From: an uncultured Pelagibacteraceae bacterium
Lineage (GTDB): Bacteria > Pseudomonadota > Alphaproteobacteria > Pelagibacterales > Pelagibacteraceae
Assembly (NCBI GenBank): GCA_902528135.1
Contig: CABZRS010000011.1
Span: forward strand, 1-33,871
Length of the DNA: 33,871 nt
Direction: 5' to 3'
Positions 25,531-33,710 of this stretch are shown piece by piece (position 1 is the first letter of the stretch; every line of letters begins with the position of its first letter). The position numbers were made by a program, and so were the translations under genes. The notes under the pieces are model-generated. The model worked only from the letters and a program-made list of their open reading frames with translations, was not told the origin of the DNA and did no database searches.

Positions 25531-25758
25531 CTAAAATGCAAATAAAATAATCAACGCAACTACTAGTCCAAACAATCCTGTTGCTTCAGCTAAAGCAAAT
25601 CCTAATAATAAGTTAGGGAATTGTTTTTGAGCTGCAGATGGATTTCTCATAGCACCAGATAAGTAATTACCAAAGATAATTCCTATACCAACTCCCGCAC
25701 CTGCTAGTGCTATAGCTGCTAATCCTGCTCCTATCATTTTTGCTGCTTCTAATTCCAT
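25531..25758 (-). CDS. atpE: F0F1 ATP synthase subunit c
   Basis: Rotor ring subunit, 75 residues, two helices around a polar loop with RNPSA. The ion-binding carboxylate is Glu58 in ALAEATGLF. The first helix reads AGAGVGIGIIFG without the Gln seen in Na+-binding c subunits, so proton coupling is expected. It has the strongest ribosome binding site in the window (AGGAGG at 25763-25768), in keeping with the many copies of c needed per rotor. Confidence 0.95.
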   Translation of the reverse strand: MELEAAKMIGAGLAAIALAGAGVGIGIIFGNYLSGAMRNPSAAQKQFPNLLLGFALAEATGLFGLVVALIILFAF

Positions 25759-25762
25759 TTTT

Positions 25763-25768
25763 CCTCCT
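25763..25768 (-). promoter_or_regulatory. Strong Shine-Dalgarno site of atpE
   Basis: On the minus strand AGGAGG lies 4 nt before the atpE ATG, within the 17-bp gap to atpB. It is the only full AGGAGG I find at a start codon in this window. This should raise c-subunit translation relative to its neighbours. Confidence 0.7.
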
Positions 25769-25775
25769 TTTTTTA

Positions 25776-26510
25776 TTAATGGTGTAGATTTAATGCATCA
25801 TTTAAATAAATGCATGTTAAAATTGCAAATACATACGCTTGAAGAAAAGCAACTAGTATCTCTAAACCCGTAAGTGCAACCGAAAAACTAAGTGGAAGCC
25901 ATCCACCTACAATTCCTAAGCTTATAACAAAGCCTCCAAATACCTTCATCATTGTGTGACCAGCCATCATATTAGCAAACAATCTTACAGATAAACTAAT
26001 TGGTCTACTTAAATACGAAATAATTTCAATAACTACAATTAAAGGAAGCAAAACCATAGGAACTCCACTTGGCACAAACAACTTTAAATATCCCAATCCA
26101 TGTTTCATAAATCCAATAATTGTCACTCCAATGAAAATAAATGCTGCCAACACAAATGTAACTATAATATGGCTAGTCACTGTAAATGCGTAAGGTATCA
26201 TTCCAAACATGTTACAAAAAAGTACAAACATAAAAAGTGAAAAAATAAAAGAAAAGTACGGTTTTGCTTTTGATCCTGCTGTATCACTAATCATTTTGGC
26301 GACAAAGGAATAACTTAATTCTGACAGTAATTGAAGTTTATCAGGTATTAGAGTTTTTTTCTTTGCTCCTAGATTAAAAATTATCAAAATAGCTAAAGAA
26401 CTAATAACCATAAATAAACTTGCATTAGTGAAAGAAAGATCGACTGAGCCTAATTTAATTTCCGGACCAATTCGATAAACATTGAATTGGTACATTGGAT
26501 TTGATGCCAT
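25776..26510 (-). CDS. atpB: F0F1 ATP synthase subunit a
   Basis: Stator channel subunit, 244 residues. The essential Arg176 is in SLSVRLFANMMAGH, preceded by LSRPI, which marks the family. About five to six transmembrane helices are visible, and Pro- and Gly-rich motifs follow at the C-terminus (FAILTCIYLNDALNLHH). It is followed 17 bp later by atpE, giving the usual a-c-b'-b order. It starts 13 bp after atpI. Confidence 0.95.
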   Translation of the reverse strand: MASNPMYQFNVYRIGPEIKLGSVDLSFTNASLFMVISSLAILIIFNLGAKKKTLIPDKLQLLSELSYSFVAKMISDTAGSKAKPYFSFIFSLFMFVLFCNMFGMIPYAFTVTSHIIVTFVLAAFIFIGVTIIGFMKHGLGYLKLFVPSGVPMVLLPLIVVIEIISYLSRPISLSVRLFANMMAGHTMMKVFGGFVISLGIVGGWLPLSFSVALTGLEILVAFLQAYVFAILTCIYLNDALNLHH

Positions 26511-26523
26511 TATATTCTCTTAT

Positions 26524-26799
26524 TTATTTTTGCATTTTTTTTGCTGATTTAATTACATTCATTATTCCTGCAATTACTCCTACAAAAAAAAATATTAAAA
26601 TTAACCATGGCTTAGTACCAAACCAATTGTCTAAAATAAACCCAATAATTGTCCCAACAGCTACTGCAGCAACTAATTCTGTGCTCATTTTAAAAGCGTG
26701 ACCCATCCCTGATGTTGATGGCTCTTTATTTTCAGAATATTTAGATTTTGCTTTGTTTTTTGCACTTTTAAGGCGAGTTTTAAAATCTTCCTCTTGCAT
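26524..26799 (-). CDS. atpI: AtpI/AtpZ family ATP synthase accessory protein
   Basis: 91 residues: a charged N-terminus with Lys/Glu-rich helix, then two transmembrane helices (about 36-58 and 64-84). FKMSTELVAAVAVGTIIGF and the following GTKPWLILIFFFVGVIAG are typical of the AtpI/AtpZ family that assists c-ring assembly. It starts 4 bp after the smc stop codon and precedes atpB, so the ATP synthase genes may be transcribed with smc. Confidence 0.88.
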   Translation of the reverse strand: MQEEDFKTRLKSAKNKAKSKYSENKEPSTSGMGHAFKMSTELVAAVAVGTIIGFILDNWFGTKPWLILIFFFVGVIAGIMNVIKSAKKMQK

Positions 26800-26803
26800 C
26801 AGC

Positions 26804-29377
26804 CTAAGCTACCATGCTCTCAGCTTTTTGAAGGTCAACAGCAACTAGTTGACTTATCCCTTTCTCTGGCATTGTGACCCCATATAATCTATCCATTTTT
26901 GACATAGTTAACGCATGGTGGGTCACTATTATAAATCTTGTAGAAGTAATCTTTGTCAGTTCATTTAACAAATTACAAAATCTAGTTACATTTGCATCAT
27001 CTAGTGGAGCGTCTACTTCATCTAAAACACAGATAGGTGAAGGGTTAGTTAAAAATACTGCAAATATTAAGGATAATGCTGTTAAAGCCTGTTCACCACC
27101 TGAAAGCAGGGTAATCGACTGAAGTCTTTTTCCAGGAGGGCTTACTAGCATTTCCAAACCAGCATCTAGTGGATCATCAGAGTCTACTAGTTCTAATTTA
27201 GCGCTACCCCCATTAAATAATTTTGTGTAAACCTCATTGAATTTTCTATTCACTCTCTCAAAAGCGTCCAATAATCTTTCTCGACCCTTTTGATTAAGTT
27301 CAGTTATGCTCTCCTTTAATTTTAATATTGCTGTAACAAGATCTTGTCTATCTTGTTCCATTTTTTTTATGTCAGTTTTATATTTTTCAGTTTCGTCATC
27401 TGCTCTTAAGTTAACGGATCCAAGCTTTTCTCTTTCCCTCTTTTTTTCATCTAGTAACTCTTCTTGAGTAACTAAGTCAGTAAATTCAGCACGTTTTTCA
27501 AGATTTGAATAATTAAGCATATTGTCTTCTTCAACATTTAACTCTGTCATAACTCTTTCCAAAAGGTCATTTCTTCTTTTATTTAAACCTTCAATGGTTG
27601 CTCCAGAGCTTGCTTTCTTTTCTCTAATTTCAATTGAATTTTCTTTTGTGTTGTTTAGTTGGTTTCTAATTTCTGTAATATTATTATCGATTTTTTCAAC
27701 TAAAATTTCATTCTCATTTTTTTCATTTTCTGAAATTCTTAAGTTTTCAGAAATTTTCCCTTTTTTTTCTGCTTGAGATTGAGGTTGTTTTTCCAGAGCA
27801 TTCAATTTTTCTACAAGCTTATTTTTTCTAGTGTTGAGCTCATTAACCATCTTTTCAGAATTAATTAAAAGATTTTGCCAGCTTTCAAATTCTTGATCAA
27901 TTATACTAATTCTCTCTTTTCTTTTGACTGACTCATTTTTTATGTTTTGGTTTTTACTATAAGTTTCAGCATAATCGTCCTGTAATTTTTTTATTTGATC
28001 ACTTTTTGATGTTAGAGTTGAAATTACATCATCATTCTCAACTTCTTTAACTTTCATAGTTAAATAGGACAAGTTAATTATACATTCATCTAAAATTTTT
28101 ATTGTCTGATGATTTCTATTTTCTGAAATTAATTTTTTAACTTCTTCGATTTGACTTTTTATGTTGCTAATAATTTCATTATTTTTTTGCAAAGATTCAG
28201 CACTGAACCCCTCTAATAATTCATCCATTCTATCTTGTTCACTTTTTAATTTTGATTTTGAGTTTTCTAGGTCTTGATTGGAAAGTTTTTCTGTTTCATA
28301 ATATTTTGAATCTGTATCAATTAAGATATTTCTCTCCTCTTTTAATCTTTTTTCGTTAGAATTTGCATCAATTACAATACTTTTTTCTCTATCTATGTCT
28401 TCATCTATAACTTTTATAGAGCTTTTTATTGTATCTATTTCCTCATTTATTCTAGTAGTTTCCTCATCTAAAGCTTTCAGCTCAAGATTTAATCTTTGGA
28501 TCTTAGATAAATTTTCAATATTTTTTTGTCTTATTGGCTCTACTCTTTCAAGTTCATTTTTAATTTTTGTTTCTAATTCTTCAATTTGTTTATTAAATTC
28601 TTCTACTTTCCCATCTGCCTCATTATTTACTTCATTTTCTAAAGTGATTTCTTTATCAATTTCTAGAAGTCTTAAATAATAAAGCCCTGCCTCAACTTTT
28701 TTTATTTCCTCTGAAATTAATTTATACTTTGCAGCTTCCTCAGCTTGTTTTTCTAAATTTGCTAATTGTTTTTCTTGTTGTCTTCTAAGTTCGTCGGCTC
28801 TCTTTAAATTATTTTCTGCTGCTCCTAATCTAATTTCTGCTTCATGTCTTCTAACATGCAAACCAGCTATTCCAGCAGCTTCTTCAAGTATAGCTCTTCT
28901 ATCAGATGGTTTTGCTGTAACTAATGCTCCAATTCTGCCTTGACTTATTAGCGATGGCGAATGAGCCCCTGTAGATAGATCTGCAAAAAACATTTGTGCA
29001 TCTTTTGCTCTAACTTCTTTGTTGTTTATGTAAAACTTTGATCCTTTATCTTTTTCAATCTTTCTTCGAATTTCTATTTCTTCTAGATCATTGTATTGGT
29101 GCGGTCCATCTTTGTTATCATTGTTTAAACTTAAAACTACTTCAGCAATATTTTTTGAGGGTTTATTTGATGTGCCTGAAAATATAACATCTTCCATCCC
29201 AGACCCTCTCATACTTTTTGCCGAAGTCTCTCCCATACACCATCTAAGAGATTCAACTATGTTTGACTTGCCACAACCGTTAGGCCCGACAATTCCTGTA
29301 AGGCCTTTTTCAATTAAAAAGTTAGTTTTCTCTGCAAAAGACTTAAAGCCATTTAATTGGATTTTTTTAAACTCCAT
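26804..29377 (-). CDS. smc: Chromosome segregation protein SMC, short and without visible hinge
   Basis: Structural maintenance of chromosomes ATPase. The N-terminal head has Walker A GPNGCGKSN (31-39) and a Q-loop (LISQGRIG near 142-149); the C-terminal head has signature LSGGEQALT from Leu758 and Walker B CVLDEVDAP (Asp786, Glu787). Between them lies about 520 residues of nearly unbroken charged coiled coil. Total length is 857, while bacterial SMCs usually have about 1150-1200. I cannot find the glycine-containing hinge domain; the midpoint (about 400-450) reads as helix with a less charged patch LDECIINLSYL. It is adjacent to atpI (4 bp) and dsbA (8 bp). No frameshift is evident. Confidence 0.9.
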   Translation of the reverse strand: MEFKKIQLNGFKSFAEKTNFLIEKGLTGIVGPNGCGKSNIVESLRWCMGETSAKSMRGSGMEDVIFSGTSNKPSKNIAEVVLSLNNDNKDGPHQYNDLEEIEIRRKIEKDKGSKFYINNKEVRAKDAQMFFADLSTGAHSPSLISQGRIGALVTAKPSDRRAILEEAAGIAGLHVRRHEAEIRLGAAENNLKRADELRRQQEKQLANLEKQAEEAAKYKLISEEIKKVEAGLYYLRLLEIDKEITLENEVNNEADGKVEEFNKQIEELETKIKNELERVEPIRQKNIENLSKIQRLNLELKALDEETTRINEEIDTIKSSIKVIDEDIDREKSIVIDANSNEKRLKEERNILIDTDSKYYETEKLSNQDLENSKSKLKSEQDRMDELLEGFSAESLQKNNEIISNIKSQIEEVKKLISENRNHQTIKILDECIINLSYLTMKVKEVENDDVISTLTSKSDQIKKLQDDYAETYSKNQNIKNESVKRKERISIIDQEFESWQNLLINSEKMVNELNTRKNKLVEKLNALEKQPQSQAEKKGKISENLRISENEKNENEILVEKIDNNITEIRNQLNNTKENSIEIREKKASSGATIEGLNKRRNDLLERVMTELNVEEDNMLNYSNLEKRAEFTDLVTQEELLDEKKREREKLGSVNLRADDETEKYKTDIKKMEQDRQDLVTAILKLKESITELNQKGRERLLDAFERVNRKFNEVYTKLFNGGSAKLELVDSDDPLDAGLEMLVSPPGKRLQSITLLSGGEQALTALSLIFAVFLTNPSPICVLDEVDAPLDDANVTRFCNLLNELTKITSTRFIIVTHHALTMSKMDRLYGVTMPEKGISQLVAVDLQKAESMVA

Positions 29378-29385
29378 TAAATGAC

Positions 29386-29967
29386 TTATATCAGTTTTTC
29401 TATATATTTTTTTAATTTTTTATAGTTGGATGTATTTTCGAACTTTTCACCATTGATTATAAGTGTTGGTGTTGCCTCTATTTTGTAGTTTTTAGCTCCG
29501 TTGATTCGGTCTTCTAAAATAAAATCTTCAATTTTTGAGTCTGCTATACATTTATCAAAATCTAATTTAAAATTTGATTCTTGAATTACCTTCTTTAGGT
29601 TTCTGTTGAGATCTTCAATAGTGCTTCCTCTTACCCAGCTACTTTGATTTTTATATAAATGATGAAGTATTTCTGAATTTCCATCATTCTTACAATGAGC
29701 TATTTTTGATGCATTAAATGCAGCCATATCTAATGGAAAATTTCTAAATTCGATTAAAATTAAGCCTTTATCTATAAAATCAGTTTTTAAGCTAGGATAA
29801 ACATTTTTATGGAAATCTGCACAATGACTACATGTTAAAGATTCAAAAACTATAAGTTTTACTTTTGCATCTACATCACCTTCTGTGATTGATTTAATAT
29901 TTGCTTTAGCATTATGAATTACAAAAAATAATGAAATTATAATTGTTTGTATTAGTATTTTTTTCAT
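29386..29967 (-). CDS. DsbA-family periplasmic thiol-disulfide oxidoreductase
   Basis: 193 residues with an N-terminal signal peptide or anchor (about 1-22, ending AKA). The active site is CSHC (Cys46 to Cys49) in ESLTCSHCADFHKNVYP, and the cis-proline loop is EATPTLIING. A helical insertion lies between, so it fits the DsbA/Thioredoxin_4 group commonly found beside smc in alphaproteobacteria. It probably oxidises periplasmic proteins such as oxidase assembly factors, but the target is unknown. It overlaps the dciA end by 4 nt. Confidence 0.88.
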   Translation of the reverse strand: MKKILIQTIIISLFFVIHNAKANIKSITEGDVDAKVKLIVFESLTCSHCADFHKNVYPSLKTDFIDKGLILIEFRNFPLDMAAFNASKIAHCKNDGNSEILHHLYKNQSSWVRGSTIEDLNRNLKKVIQESNFKLDFDKCIADSKIEDFILEDRINGAKNYKIEATPTLIINGEKFENTSNYKKLKKYIEKLI

Positions 29968-30443
29968 CTTGATTTAAATATTTTATTTAATTCTAACAAA
30001 GATTTTTTAATTTTATCATTCTTAATATTAGTTATCTGCTTAATATTTTTGCTTTTTGTCGCATTATTTATTTTATCTTCTTTAATTTTTTCAAACTCAC
30101 CTTCAAAAGTCTTTAATTTTATATCATCAACTACATTATAACCAAAAAATATATTCATTTTTTTTATTATTTCTTTTTTAGAGTATTCAAGATCTACTTC
30201 ATTTCCTCTTTTGACCATTATGTTTAAACAGCTTCCATTTAATTTAGAATTTTTAAATGATCTTGGATAGGATACATTAAATAATTCTTTGCCAACAAGA
30301 AATTTCCAATTATCCAAAGTATTTGAATAAATTTGACCTTTTTTATTCAATATTCTTTTTGCTTCTTGGGGCAAAGTATCTTTAAAAGATCTTAGTCCTT
30401 GAACAGATTTAGTTCTCTGCTTAGTATTATATTTAAAATTCAT
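29964..30443 (-). CDS. DciA-like (DUF721) replicative helicase loader
   Basis: 159 residues from the ATG at 30443; longer forms beginning further upstream would run into mutY. The N-terminal half has the DUF721 pattern: a helix with LPQEAKRIL, then WKFLVGKELFNVSYPRSFKNS, GSCLNIMVKRGNEVDLEYSKKEIIKKMN. DUF721/DciA proteins load or activate DnaB helicase where DnaC is absent. The C-terminus (about 110-159) is Lys/Asn-rich and disordered. The start codon directly touches that of the divergent mutY. The usual mutY/DUF721/dsbA/smc order of alphaproteobacteria supports the call. Confidence 0.72.
   Translation of the reverse strand: MNFKYNTKQRTKSVQGLRSFKDTLPQEAKRILNKKGQIYSNTLDNWKFLVGKELFNVSYPRSFKNSKLNGSCLNIMVKRGNEVDLEYSKKEIIKKMNIFFGYNVVDDIKLKTFEGEFEKIKEDKINNATKSKNIKQITNIKNDKIKKSLLELNKIFKSR
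30399..30427 (+). promoter_or_regulatory. Candidate promoter of mutY inside dciA
   Basis: TTGAAC (30399-30404) and TAGTAT (30422-30427) with 17-bp spacing predict a start near 30434, about 10 nt before the mutY ATG. The whole element lies in the dciA coding sequence because no intergenic space exists. Confidence 0.35.
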
Positions 30444-31430
30444 ATGACAAGTCAAAACATACCAAATAAAATTTTGAATTGGTACGATAATAATAAAAGA
30501 GACCTTCCTTGGCGAAAAAAAGTCTCTAGAACTCAAAAAGAATATTTTACACTAGTCAGTGAATTTATGTTGCAGCAAACACAAGTGAAGACTGTAATAC
30601 CATATTTTGAAAATTTTATTTCTAAAATCCCAGATTTAAAAAGTTTATCAAGAGTTAGAGATGCTAAATTGATGAAATGTTGGGAAGGATTAGGGTATTA
30701 TTCAAGAGCCAGAAATCTTAAAAAATCAGCAAAACAAATTATAAATGAATTTAAGGGCCAGCTTCCAAAAAATGAGGACGATTTAAAATCACTACCTGGA
30801 ATAGGGGATTATACATCTAATGCAATTATGGCAATTGCATTCAATAAAAAAATAATTCCTTTAGATGGAAATGTTGAAAGAATTTTAAAAAGAGTATTTT
30901 ATTTAAAAAAAGAAAAAGAAATTTCTAAAGAAAATTTACACCAAAAAAAAATTTTTTTTGGGGAAACAATTAGAGCTAGTGATTATGCTCAAGCTATAAT
31001 GGAAATAGGTGCATTAATCTGTAAACCATCCAACCCACTTTGTTATCAATGTCCTATCTCAACAAATTGCAAATCCTTTAAAAAAAATGACTTTGAAATA
31101 ATTAAAATAAATAAATTTAATAAACAAAAGTTTTTTGAAGCAAATATTTTTCAAAATAAGCAGAATAATTACTATCTTTTAAAAAACAGAAAATTTAACT
31201 TTTTAAAAGATATGCCTATATTCCCCATGAATGAGATACCTAAGACAAAATTTAAAAATCATTTAGGAAAAAGGATCAATATAAAAATGTCAAATATGGA
31301 TATGAAAATTGCAATTAATATGAAAAATAATTTACCAGAAAAGAGCGATGGATTTTTTATTAATGTTAAAGATTTAAGCAGTTGGACTTTACCTTCGTTT
31401 ACAAAGAAAATACTTAATATTATCAAATAA
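30444..31430 (+). CDS. mutY: A/G-specific adenine glycosylase
   Basis: Removes adenine mispaired with 8-oxoguanine. 328 residues from the ATG at 30444; an upstream TTG-initiated form (from 30399) would lie within the opposite gene and is not favoured. The HhH glycosylase core has catalytic Glu40 (in SEFMLQQTQ) and Asp141 (in PLDGNVER), LPGIGDYT as hairpin-helix-hairpin, and a [4Fe-4S] cluster C193-x6-C200-x2-C203-x5-C209. The C-terminal NUDT1-like MutT domain (about 225-328) is less conserved. Its start codon abuts that of dciA. Confidence 0.94.
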   Translation: MTSQNIPNKILNWYDNNKRDLPWRKKVSRTQKEYFTLVSEFMLQQTQVKTVIPYFENFISKIPDLKSLSRVRDAKLMKCWEGLGYYSRARNLKKSAKQIINEFKGQLPKNEDDLKSLPGIGDYTSNAIMAIAFNKKIIPLDGNVERILKRVFYLKKEKEISKENLHQKKIFFGETIRASDYAQAIMEIGALICKPSNPLCYQCPISTNCKSFKKNDFEIIKINKFNKQKFFEANIFQNKQNNYYLLKNRKFNFLKDMPIFPMNEIPKTKFKNHLGKRINIKMSNMDMKIAINMKNNLPEKSDGFFINVKDLSSWTLPSFTKKILNIIK

Positions 31431-31434
31431 ATTA

Positions 31435-32565
31435 ATGAAAAAAATTGCGATTATTGGTGGAGGGATATCAGGCTTATATTTTGCAAATCTTTTAAATAAT
31501 GAAAAAGATTTTGAATATAAGATATTTGAAAAAAAAGATAATTATAATTTCCTTGAAGGTTATGGAATTCAATTATCAGTAAATAGTATAAAATTATTAA
31601 ATAGTATAGGATTTAAAAATCTACCTGCATCTGAAGTTAGCTTTCCGTCAAAAGTGAATTTCATACAAGCAAATAATTCCAAAAAAATTTGCGATATAGA
31701 CCTTACACAATTTAATGACTCAGTAAATCGATACACTACCTTAAAACGATCAACATTATTAAAATTCTTATTTCAAAACATCCCACAAGAAAAAATAAAA
31801 TTTAATTCAAATATAACAAAAGTAGATAATTCTAATGGCATCAGAATTTCTTTTGGAGATAATAAAAATGAAGAATTCGATTACTTAATTATTTCGGACG
31901 GTATTTTTTCAAAAACGAGGTCACTAATTTTTAATGAAAGCATATATCCAAAATATAATCTTAATGTTGCACTGCGAGGTAAATTAAATGGTGATTATGG
32001 TAGTGATATTTCAATATATATGGGATCAAATAGTCACTATGTGATCTACCCAGTAAATCAAAATAATGAATACAATTTTGTAGCTATTATAAAAAAAAAA
32101 TTATCCTCAGATGAATTGCAAAATCATGATTTATTCAAATCTGAAAAATTTTTAGCATCGTTAGTATCAGGTTTACAAAAAACATCGCAAATAAGCTCAA
32201 AAAATTTGAGTGAATTGAAATCATTTCCTGTTCACGTTAGCAGCGAATTTCCAAGTCTAAATAAAAAAAATATATTTTTGTCAGGCGATGCTTTATTTAC
32301 ATTCCCTCCATCATTTGCTCAAGGAGCTTCCCAAAGTATTGAAACTGCAAATGATATATTTAAAAGTATTTTTAGTGGTACAAATGAATTCTATCAAGAA
32401 AGGATTCGTAGTATTTCTTCTATAAATAATAAATCAAAATTAAACCATTTTACATTTCACTTATCAAATCCCATCAATATTTTTATTAGAAATAAAATTT
32501 TGAAATATCTCTCAAAAAATAAAAAATTTCTTGAAAATTATTTGGGTAAAATTTACAGAGCTTAA
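31435..32565 (+). CDS. FAD-dependent aromatic monooxygenase (UbiH/salicylate-hydroxylase type)
   Basis: 376 residues. FAD-binding motif GGGISGLYFAN is at residues 8-18, and the second GD motif LSGDALFTFPPSFAQGASQSIETA lies near residues 282-305. This is the class A flavoprotein monooxygenase architecture, which includes ubiquinone hydroxylases UbiH/F/I and salicylate hydroxylases. The exact substrate is not readable: a role in ubiquinone ring hydroxylation or aromatic catabolism are both possible. It begins 4 bp after mutY and its end overlaps ccrM by 4 bp, convergent. Confidence 0.8.
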   Translation: MKKIAIIGGGISGLYFANLLNNEKDFEYKIFEKKDNYNFLEGYGIQLSVNSIKLLNSIGFKNLPASEVSFPSKVNFIQANNSKKICDIDLTQFNDSVNRYTTLKRSTLLKFLFQNIPQEKIKFNSNITKVDNSNGIRISFGDNKNEEFDYLIISDGIFSKTRSLIFNESIYPKYNLNVALRGKLNGDYGSDISIYMGSNSHYVIYPVNQNNEYNFVAIIKKKLSSDELQNHDLFKSEKFLASLVSGLQKTSQISSKNLSELKSFPVHVSSEFPSLNKKNIFLSGDALFTFPPSFAQGASQSIETANDIFKSIFSGTNEFYQERIRSISSINNKSKLNHFTFHLSNPINIFIRNKILKYLSKNKKFLENYLGKIYRA

Positions 32566-33635
32566 TTTGCAGGCCTTAATCTTTGTCTCAAATCATCAAT
32601 TGGCTTTAAAGAATTTCCAGATTTATAATACCAAAATGTCCATCCGTTACAACTTTCTACACCAATAATTTTTGCTGCAACTTTATGGATTGAACCCTCT
32701 GATTGTTGATATTTGATACTTCCATCCACCATAATTTTAGCATTTACTTTTTTCTTTTGATCATAAATTTCTGTTCCAGGTTTAATTAAGCCCATTTCAA
32801 CTAATGATCCAAAAGGAATTCTTGGTTTTGATCTATTATTTTGAAGTGTATCTAGATATTCATCTTTTATAATATCTGTATTGTTTAATCTTTTTCTTGT
32901 AGCATCAAAATAATTTTTTTCCTTTTCAATTCCAAAATATTTTCTACCTAATTTTTTAGAAACAACAGCCGTGGTACCTGATCCTAAAAATGGATCTAAA
33001 ATAAAATCATTTTTATTTGATGAGGCTAATATTATTCTATGGAGTAACGCTTCTGGTTTTTGAGTAGAATGGACTTTTTTTCCATTGTTTTTTAATCTTT
33101 CTTTGCCATTACAGATTGGAAAGTTCCATGTAGATCTCATTTGGAGGTCATCATTCAAGCATTTTAATGATTGATAATTGAAAGTGTATTTCGACCCCTC
33201 ACTTTTTGATGCCCAAATAAGTGTTTCATGTGCGTTAGTAAACCTTCTTCCCCTAAAATTTGGCATTGGATTATTTTTATTCCAAATTACATCGTTTAGT
33301 ATCCAAAAACCTAAATCTTGGATCGTAGCGCCCACTCTAAAAATATTGTGATAACTACCTATTACCCAAATCGATCCGTTCTTTTTTAAAATTCTCTTAC
33401 ATTCTTTTAACCAATCAAAAGTAAATTCATCATAACTTTTAAAACTTTCAAATTGATCCCATTTATCGTCTACAGCATCTACTTTAGATGTATCCGGTCT
33501 ACTTAATTCTTTTTTTAATTGAAGGTTGTAAGGGGGATCAGCAAAAATAAGATCAAAAGTTTCATCAGGAATTTTTTTTAATTCCTCTAAACTATCTCCA
33601 TTAATAATTTTGTTTTTTAAAGTTTGATTACTCAT
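32562..33635 (-). CDS. ccrM: CcrM-type DNA adenine methyltransferase, GANTC specific
   Basis: Cell-cycle methylase that converts adenine in GANTC to N6-methyladenine. 357 residues, the same as Caulobacter CcrM. Beta-class order: the catalytic DPPY motif (Asp33-Tyr36) comes first, then the SAM motif DPFLGSGTT near residues 208-216, then a C-terminal DNA-recognition domain (about 270-357) ending with CNGWTFWYY (329-337), which is characteristic of CcrM. Specificity for GANTC is inferred from the family. No restriction endonuclease lies beside it, as expected for an orphan methylase. Its promoter contains two GANTC sites (33653, 33665). Confidence 0.93.
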   Translation of the reverse strand: MSNQTLKNKIINGDSLEELKKIPDETFDLIFADPPYNLQLKKELSRPDTSKVDAVDDKWDQFESFKSYDEFTFDWLKECKRILKKNGSIWVIGSYHNIFRVGATIQDLGFWILNDVIWNKNNPMPNFRGRRFTNAHETLIWASKSEGSKYTFNYQSLKCLNDDLQMRSTWNFPICNGKERLKNNGKKVHSTQKPEALLHRIILASSNKNDFILDPFLGSGTTAVVSKKLGRKYFGIEKEKNYFDATRKRLNNTDIIKDEYLDTLQNNRSKPRIPFGSLVEMGLIKPGTEIYDQKKKVNAKIMVDGSIKYQQSEGSIHKVAAKIIGVESCNGWTFWYYKSGNSLKPIDDLRQRLRPAN

Positions 33636-33648
33636 TTTTTAATTATTA

Positions 33649-33677
33649 ATTAGACTCCAGAGTAGAGTCTTCGTCAA
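33649..33677 (-). promoter_or_regulatory. Candidate ccrM promoter with two GANTC sites in an inverted repeat
   Basis: On the minus strand TTGACG (33672-33677) and TCTAAT (33649-33654) are separated by exactly 17 bp, predicting a start near 33642 and a leader of about 7 nt. GANTC sites at 33665-33669 (in the spacer) and 33653-33657 (overlapping the -10) are the arms of the inverted repeat AGACTC-N7-GAGTCT at 33652-33670. A third GANTC is at 33725-33729 in the rnhB end. This suggests methylation-sensitive autoregulation. Confidence 0.55.
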
Positions 33678-33710
33678 CCTGAGATTGAATTATTTTGAGT
33701 ATACTTGTTA

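Noticed and set aside
28395..28679. Several Ser/Phe-rich plus-strand frames inside smc (also near 27522 and 29091)
   Set aside because: They are the antisense reading of a Glu/Lys-rich coiled-coil gene and have no start or family support.
30399..30443. Longer mutY beginning at a TTG at 30399
   Set aside because: It would lie in the dciA coding region, and the extra residues do not match MutY N-termini; the ATG at 30444 gives a normal start.
30444..30536. Longer dciA start upstream of 30443
   Set aside because: The extra 31 residues read as antisense of mutY and lack DUF721 character.
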